This document shows, one piece after another, positions 6,554 through 10,714 of a stretch of DNA of 13,370 nt. The translations under genes and the position numbers were made by a program. The stretch comes from DATEAV01 sp964575425 (lineage in GTDB: Bacteria; Chloroflexota; Anaerolineae; Anaerolineales; E44-bin32): positions 1 to 13,370 of the forward strand of contig CAZNRD010000063.1 of assembly GCA_964575425.1 (NCBI GenBank), in the 5' to 3' direction. Position 1 is the stretch's first letter. Every line of letters starts with the position of its first letter. The notes under the pieces were generated by a model, which was given only the letters and a program-made list of their open reading frames with translations, was not told where the DNA came from and searched no databases.

Positions 6554-7903
6554 TCACGGCACGCGAAACACCACGTCCGCCGGCATGCCCGGCTTCAGCT
6601 TGCCTTCGGGATCCATCAGGCGGAGGTCGACGGCGAAGACGGTGGTGCGGCGCCCCTCCTCTGTCTGCACGTTGCGGGGCGTGAACTCGGCGCGGTCGGC
6701 GATATGGATCACAGTAGCGCGGAAGACCTCTCCCGGGAACGAGTCCACGCTGACCTCCGCCGCGTCACCGAGTCGCACCTGACCATAGCGATCTTCGGGG
6801 AGATAGACCGTGATGGTAAGTTGGTCCAGGCGCCCAAGGGTCAACGCCGCGCCGCCGGCCAGCAAGACTTCGCCGGGTTCGATGCTGCGCGTCAGGACCA
6901 CGCCCGAGACCGGAGCATGGATGGTCATACGGTCTAGCTGGACCTGGAGTGCTGCCAGCTCCGCCCGCGCTTGAGCGAGGGCCGCCTGCGCCTGCGCCCG
7001 TGCTGCCTCGGCTTGCTGGACACCAAGCCTAGCTGCCTCGACGGTGAGGGAATGTTCGCCGACCTGCAGCCCCGCGAGGCGGTCTCGAGCCGCGTCGAAA
7101 CGTGCCTGCGCCACGGCGAGGCGGGCCCGGGCTTGCAGGACTTCATCCGCAGCCTCTTTCTCCAGGGCATCGTCGTACGCCGATTGTGCCTGCTCGAGCT
7201 CGCTGGAAGCCGCGTCGTGCAGCTCCTGGGCGGCATCGAGCAGGTCCTGCGGCTGGCGCGCCAAACGGGCGCGCTCCAGTACATCTCGGGCGATGACAAA
7301 CCCGGCCTCCGCTCGGGCCAGGCGCTCGACGGCCCGTTGCAGGGTTTCGCCCCCTGAGGTGCGGACAACGTCGGCCAGACGGGCCTCCTCGTCGCGCAGC
7401 GACTGCTCAGCAGCCTCGAGCTCCTGCTGCGCCGCTGCCATCTCTTCGGACCGGGCGAGGTACCACGAAGGCAGCGTGAACTGGTAGGGCGCGGCTGTTC
7501 GCCATGCCTGCAGCCGACCCGGCAGGCTCTGCAGCCAGGCGGCCTGGAGCGCCATCCGATACTGAATCTCGGCCACCTGCCGCCCGACCTCCGCTGTGCG
7601 CACGGCTGCTTCGGCGGTCTCGACGGCCGCGTGGATGCGATCCTGCTGGGCCCGCAACAAGGAGTCGTCGAGGCGGAACAAAGGATCGCCCTGCTGCACC
7701 GACCCACCTTCGTCGACCCAGACCTCCGCCACCCGGCCGGACATTTCTGGCCCGACCACAACCTCAACCGCCGCTACTGTGCCTGAGGCGCGCAGCGGCC
7801 CGGCTTCAGCCCCCGACTGACGGGCGAGGTAGATCACTCCGGCCACAACGAGGAGCAAGAGAAACACCAAAGGAAGGAGTCGCCGGACGGCATTGTGCCT
7901 CAT
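6554..7903 (-). CDS. HlyD/YbhG-type membrane fusion (adaptor) protein
   Basis: Membrane-anchored periplasmic or extracytoplasmic adaptor of the exporter, 449 aa from ATG 7903. This start is chosen over the longer frame to 7957 because of an excellent Shine-Dalgarno, GGAGGTGA at 7913-7906, and because it begins MRHNAVRRLL directly before the TM anchor (about residues 9-26). The longer version would overlap the permease gene. Domains in order are the first lipoyl half (about 40-78, GRVAEVWVDEGGSVQQGDPL), a long two-part coiled coil (about 80-330, rich in Ala/Glu/Gln/Arg), the second lipoyl half (HAPVSGVVLTRSIEPGEV) and a beta-barrel ending in the family hallmark AEFTPRNVQTEEGRRTTVFA near the C-terminus. 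That last block is characteristic of YbhG-like adaptors. It lies 16 bp after the permease gene and 9 bp before ATPase 1. Confidence 0.93.
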   Translation of the reverse strand: MRHNAVRRLLPLVFLLLLVVAGVIYLARQSGAEAGPLRASGTVAAVEVVVGPEMSGRVAEVWVDEGGSVQQGDPLFRLDDSLLRAQQDRIHAAVETAEAAVRTAEVGRQVAEIQYRMALQAAWLQSLPGRLQAWRTAAPYQFTLPSWYLARSEEMAAAQQELEAAEQSLRDEEARLADVVRTSGGETLQRAVERLARAEAGFVIARDVLERARLARQPQDLLDAAQELHDAASSELEQAQSAYDDALEKEAADEVLQARARLAVAQARFDAARDRLAGLQVGEHSLTVEAARLGVQQAEAARAQAQAALAQARAELAALQVQLDRMTIHAPVSGVVLTRSIEPGEVLLAGGAALTLGRLDQLTITVYLPEDRYGQVRLGDAAEVSVDSFPGEVFRATVIHIADRAEFTPRNVQTEEGRRTTVFAVDLRLMDPEGKLKPGMPADVVFRVP

Positions 7904-7905
7904 CG

Positions 7906-7913
7906 TCACCTCC
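7906..7913 (-). promoter_or_regulatory. Strong ribosome binding site deciding the adaptor start
   Basis: GGAGGTGA on the minus strand ends two bases before ATG 7903 (five nt between GGAGG and ATG). It is nearly a full anti-16S complement and falls in the 16-bp gap after the permease stop. It makes the 7903 start far more likely than the upstream in-frame ATG at 7957. Confidence 0.8.
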
Positions 7914-7919
7914 GCGGAT

Positions 7920-9053
7920 TCAGTCGAGCCGCTTGCGGAAACGCAGCGCGGCTGCACCCATCAGAACCGCACCAAAGACGGCCAGAGCCGCAATTTCCGG
8001 GACCAGGCTCTCCGCCCCCACCCCTTTCAGCAGAACGGAGCGGATGATGATCAGGTAGTAGCGCAGTGGGATCAGATAGGAGATCGCCTGCAGTGCCTTG
8101 GGCATCGCCGCCAGTGGGAAGAAGAAGCCGGAGAGGAAGACCGTGGGCAGCAGCGTGAACCAGGTCAGCATCATCGCCTCCTGCTGCGTTCTGGCTACGG
8201 TCGACAGGAACAGTCCGATGCCCAGCGAGCCGACCAGGAACAGCGCCGAGAGCGCCAGGAGCAGGCCGAGGCTGCCGCGGATGGGAACCCCGAACCACAG
8301 CGTCCCCACCACCAAAATCTCAAGCGTGTCGAAGAAGGCGATCAGCACATAGGGGATGATCTTGCCCAGGATGAGTTCGCCGGAGCGGATCGGCGTGACG
8401 ATGAGCTGCTCGATCGTCCCCCGCTCCCGCTCGCGCACGATGGCGGTGGCCGTCAGCAGCGAGGTCATCAGCTGCAGGATCATGCCGATCAGCGCCGGCA
8501 CCATGAAGTAGGCGCTGATCATGTCGGGGTTGTACCAGACCCGGGCGCGCACCTCGAGCGGGAAGCGCACGCTGCCCGCCAGGCCGGCGCGGGCCATGCG
8601 CTCGACGAGCAGCCTGGTGGCGTGCGACTGGCCGATCAGCTCAGCTGCCGCCAGGCTGGTGGAGGCGACGTTGGGATCGGAGCCGTCGAGCACAAAGGCC
8701 ACGGCCGCCTGGCGGCCCGACTGCAGCTGTGCCGCATACCCAGGCGGAATGATCAACCCGGCGCGAGCATGGCCGCCGTCGATCAGGGCCCGCAGCTCGT
8801 TCTCCGAGGAGACGTCGAAGGCCAGGGCGAAGTAGTCCGCGGCGCGGTAAGCGTCGAGCAGGCGGCGCGAGGCCGGGGTGCGATCCTGGTCGAATACCGC
8901 CAGCGGCACGTTGCGCACGTCGGTCGTGGCCGTGTAGCCGAGCAGGAATATCTGAATGACCGGGATGGCGAAGGTGATGTAGAGCGTGCGCGGGTCGCGC
9001 ACGATCTGGATGAATTCCTTGCGGACGAGGGCAAGCAGGCGGCGGATGGACAC
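7920..9053 (-). CDS. ABC-2 type exporter permease (YbhS/YbhR-like)
   Basis: Membrane subunit of the exporter (ABC2_membrane_3, COG0842), 377 aa from a GTG at 9053. The frame is open back to 9227, but that part is a shadow of tetR. The GTG start gives the family-typical N-terminus MSIRRLLALVRKEFIQIVRDPRTL. Topology is TM1 at about 24-42, a large extracytoplasmic domain at about 43-175, then five or more TM segments. The diagnostic cytoplasmic motif ERERGTIEQLIVTPI sits at 208-222. The Shine-Dalgarno is weak. It lies 37 bp after tetR and 16 bp before the adaptor gene. YbhSR systems use two related permeases. Only this one is present here, so it may act as a homodimer or with a distant partner. 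Confidence 0.93.
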   Translation of the reverse strand: MSIRRLLALVRKEFIQIVRDPRTLYITFAIPVIQIFLLGYTATTDVRNVPLAVFDQDRTPASRRLLDAYRAADYFALAFDVSSENELRALIDGGHARAGLIIPPGYAAQLQSGRQAAVAFVLDGSDPNVASTSLAAAELIGQSHATRLLVERMARAGLAGSVRFPLEVRARVWYNPDMISAYFMVPALIGMILQLMTSLLTATAIVRERERGTIEQLIVTPIRSGELILGKIIPYVLIAFFDTLEILVVGTLWFGVPIRGSLGLLLALSALFLVGSLGIGLFLSTVARTQQEAMMLTWFTLLPTVFLSGFFFPLAAMPKALQAISYLIPLRYYLIIIRSVLLKGVGAESLVPEIAALAVFGAVLMGAAALRFRKRLD

Positions 9054-9090
9054 GGGTCGACTCGCTATCCGTCGCGTGCCGGCGCGGGGT

Positions 9091-9699
9091 TCACCGCGTG
9101 GTCTCCGGCTGCAGCACGCCGCGCAAGAGGATTTCCCCCAGCTGGTCCAGGTCGTCTGGGGTGGCCTGCATCCCGGGGAGATCGCGGAAGAAGGCGACGG
9201 TGATGGCATAGGAGACGAACAACCCAAGGAAGGCCCGTGCGATCATCAGTGGTGGGATCGGGCGCAGGCGACCGTCAGCGGCCAGCATCCGTCGGAAGAA
9301 GACCATGAAGTCCGGCAGGAGTTCCTGTGCCAAGGTGGTCGCGTGGCGGCCCTGAAACTCGAGCAGTTCAATGAACATCAGACGCATGTTGTCGTACTGG
9401 TCAGCCATGGCGGCCGACATTCGGCGCAGGCCGTCTCGCACCAGGGCCTCGACGTCATCGCCTTGCACCTCGCGCAGGGCCTCGATCATCCTGCGGTGAG
9501 GCAGATTCTGGCTGAGCAGCGTCACAAAGAGGTCTTCCTTGCTGGGATAGTAGTTGTAGATGGCGGCGGGTGAGAGGCCGGCCTGGCTGGCTACCTGGCG
9601 CATCGAGGTGCCATGGTAGCCCTGGGCGAGGAAGAGCGAGTAAGCGGCCTGGTTGATGACCTGGCGGGCCGGGAGTGGTTGTCTCTGTGTGCGCGCCAC
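9091..9699 (-). CDS. TetR-family transcriptional regulator of the exporter operon
   Basis: DNA-binding repressor, 202 aa, normal for the family. The N-terminal TetR helix-turn-helix spans about residues 11-57, with the recognition part GTSMRQVASQAGLSPAAIYNYYPSKEDLF. The C-terminal ligand domain is helical and unassigned. The start is a GTG at 9699 (MARTQRQPLP) with AGGA at 9708-9705 as ribosome site, five nt away. The nearby ATG at 9704 is out of frame. It is the first gene of the operon, downstream of a consensus-like promoter and a palindromic operator, so autorepression relieved by an exported substrate is likely. The arrangement matches CecR (YbiH) ahead of ybhGFSR in E. coli, but the inducer cannot be read from the sequence. 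Confidence 0.95.
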   Translation of the reverse strand: MARTQRQPLPARQVINQAAYSLFLAQGYHGTSMRQVASQAGLSPAAIYNYYPSKEDLFVTLLSQNLPHRRMIEALREVQGDDVEALVRDGLRRMSAAMADQYDNMRLMFIELLEFQGRHATTLAQELLPDFMVFFRRMLAADGRLRPIPPLMIARAFLGLFVSYAITVAFFRDLPGMQATPDDLDQLGEILLRGVLQPETTR

Positions 9700-9709
9700 T
9701 GCATTCCTG

Positions 9710-9723
9710 AACGAACGTTCGTT
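9710..9723 (-). promoter_or_regulatory. Palindromic operator for the TetR regulator
   Basis: AACGAACGTTCGTT is a perfect 14-bp palindrome centred between 9716 and 9717. It lies at the predicted transcript start, just upstream of the AGGA ribosome site and 10 bp before the GTG start of tetR. Its form and position are typical of a TetR-family autoregulatory operator. Binding would block promoter clearance for the whole five-gene operon. Confidence 0.82.
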
Positions 9724-9731
9724 TGTGCGCC

Positions 9732-9760
9732 AGGATACGCCGGATCGGACAGGATGTCAA
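9732..9760 (-). promoter_or_regulatory. Sigma-70-type promoter of the tetR-exporter operon
   Basis: On the minus strand there is a perfect -35 TTGACA (9760-9755), a 17-bp spacer and a -10 TATCCT (9737-9732). The start site is predicted near 9725, directly against the palindromic operator at 9723-9710, and the leader is about 25 nt. Spacing and position relative to the operator and tetR start agree with one another. Confidence 0.8.
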
Positions 9761-10045
9761 CACACCAGGCTGACCTCCCCGGTTCCGGCCACCTACCTTC
9801 CTCCACCGCTACCCCCGGAACCGGAGAACAGGCGCCAGGGATTCCTTGCGCATCCTCCATCCACCACCGGCCCGGCGGATTCCCGCAGGCTGCCACCCCG
9901 ACTATCTGTTGCCGAAGCCAGCCTGCGCCAGCAGAGCCAAGGCCCGGGCACAACGGCGGGCTCCGCAGGCAGCCCTGCTTCGCAGCCCGCTGCGCCCGGG
10001 ACCCTGCGCGATACCATCAGCAGCGGTTTGGGCGAGCACAGACCC
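9761..10045. other. Intergenic stretch between the two divergent promoters
   Basis: These 285 bp separate the tetR promoter from the riboswitch promoter. Frames on both strands are open by chance in this GC-rich DNA but show no recognisable protein and no ribosome sites. The only structure noticed is a 10-bp inverted repeat near the tetR side (9779-9824). I see no tRNA, repeat array or mobile element. Confidence 0.6.
9779..9824. repeat. 10-bp inverted repeat upstream of the tetR promoter
   Basis: CCGGTTCCGG (9779-9788) and its exact reverse complement CCGGAACCGG (9815-9824) are separated by 26 bp. It starts 19 bp upstream of the tetR -35 element. It could be a second regulatory dyad or chance in GC-rich DNA. 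Confidence 0.4.
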
Positions 10046-10074
10046 TTGACGGGTCGGCATGCGTCGGGTACACT
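10046..10074 (+). promoter_or_regulatory. Promoter driving the riboswitch-ATPase transcript
   Basis: The -35 is TTGACG (10046-10051), followed by a 17-bp spacer and the -10 TACACT (10069-10074). The predicted start is near 10081, exactly where the riboswitch aptamer begins. The -35 lies within a small dyad, GACCC-TTGAC-GGGTC (10041-10055). The fit between promoter spacing and the aptamer 5' end is the main support. Confidence 0.75.
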
Positions 10075-10080
10075 GCGGCC

Positions 10081-10175
10081 GAGCCGATGGGGAGTAGCCA
10101 CCCGGTATTTCGGGATGAGCAGCCGTCATCACGGCATTGGACCCGGCTGTTCACCAACAGGGCAAGACCATCGCC
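10081..10175 (+). ncRNA. yybP-ykoY manganese riboswitch aptamer
   Basis: Cis-acting RNA that binds Mn2+ and controls manganese-export genes. Diagnostic pieces occur in order. The 5' P1 strand CGATGG (10085-10090) overlaps the conserved loop GGGGAGTAGC (10089-10098). P2 is the hairpin CCCG-GTATTT-CGGG (10101-10114). The P3 arms are CAGCCG (10120-10125) and CGGCTG (10144-10149), with the conserved GTCATCA between them. The second conserved loop is GCAAGACC (10162-10169), overlapping the 3' P1 strand CCATCG (10168-10173). GGGGAGTAG and GCAAGACC flanking P1 are the Mn2+-binding hallmarks of the family, known from Lactococcus yoaB and E. coli mntP. It begins at the predicted transcript start and lies on the same strand as the P-type ATPase. 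Confidence 0.92.
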
Positions 10176-10200
10176 AGGCTGGAGCGATGGTCTTGCTGTT
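10156..10200 (+). terminator. Riboswitch expression-platform hairpin (terminator-like, weak U tract)
   Basis: GCAAGACCATCGC (10162-10174) pairs perfectly with GCGATGGTCTTGC (10184-10196) around a 9-nt loop. AACA (10156-10159) and TGTT (10197-10200) extend the stem past a GG bulge. The left arm contains the aptamer's conserved GCAAGACC and the 3' strand of P1, so this hairpin and the folded aptamer exclude each other. Mn2+ binding should therefore prevent it and switch the downstream gene on. The sequence after the stem (TGTTGATAACG) is only modestly U-rich, so termination may be imperfect or need a factor. The ATPase start is far downstream, which argues against direct translational masking. 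Confidence 0.7.
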
Positions 10201-10714
10201 GATAACGATCACACGAGCATGGGTGCTCCGCGCGATCCACCGCGCGGAATGCCCTGCTGTCCTTGCACCCGGCGTGGTGTACCCTATTCGGCAGCGCTGG
10301 GCGCGTGCCTAGTGAGGAATGGGCGTTGGTCCGAGGGCACCTGTCGAAAGTCTGGCCTCGCGTCCTGGCTGGCGGCGTGAAGGCGTTGGAAACGAGATCG
10401 GCTGTCGCGCGCGCCGGATGGGTTCGAGCCAGCAGGCGTTCCCGCCGGGACGACGGCTGGTACCGGCCGATGCAGGTCGCATCCCCAGGCACGACAGGTG
10501 GTCAGAACGGCCGTTGCGGCCTGGCGCCGACCGCTTTGCGCAAGTCAGCCAGGCCTGGGTGGCCGTCAGGATGGGCAACCGGGAGACTCAAACGCCCCCA
10601 TGAAGGCTGTGCGCAGAGGGATTCACCCGTCTGCTATTTCGTGTTGAACTCCCCCGTGGTCAGGCCTGAGGATGCAGAAGACGCAGGCTACAGAGGAGCC
10701 GGACAAGAGCAACC
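10201..10714 (+). other. Long leader between riboswitch and ATPase, no supported gene
   Basis: These 514 bp lie inside the predicted transcript. The forward frame from 10263 that runs into the ATPase start, and a Cys-containing short frame 10219-10380, have no ribosome sites or recognisable protein features. Structure seen includes a perfect 8-bp hairpin at 10227-10248 (TCCGCGCG, loop ATCCAC, CGCGCGGA) and two 10-bp palindromes, CCAGGCCTGG (10549-10558) and TCAGGCCTGA (10660-10669). No second promoter of quality is evident near the ATPase. It might be an extended regulatory leader, a decayed gene, or an unrecognised RNA. Confidence 0.5.
10227..10248 (+). repeat. Perfect 8-bp GC-rich stem-loop in the ATPase leader
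   Basis: TCCGCGCG (10227-10234), loop ATCCAC, CGCGCGGA (10241-10248). It lies 27 bp after the riboswitch expression-platform hairpin. It is not followed by a T tract. It could be part of the regulatory leader, for example a pause or processing site. Confidence 0.4.

Noticed and set aside
10320..10360. RNase P RNA-like string (CGAAAGTCTGG)
   Set aside because: It resembles the GAGGAAAGTCCGG core only in part. The matching 3' core (ACAGAAA region) and the length are absent.
10219..10380. Short Cys-containing ORF (53 codons) after the riboswitch
   Set aside because: It has no ribosome binding site and no recognisable motif, and it lies in DNA where open frames occur by chance. It is kept only as something to test by ribosome profiling.
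10420..10440. Possible tRNA T-arm (GGTTCGAGCC)
   Set aside because: The flanking bases do not form a proper T-stem, and no acceptor, D or anticodon arms are found around it.
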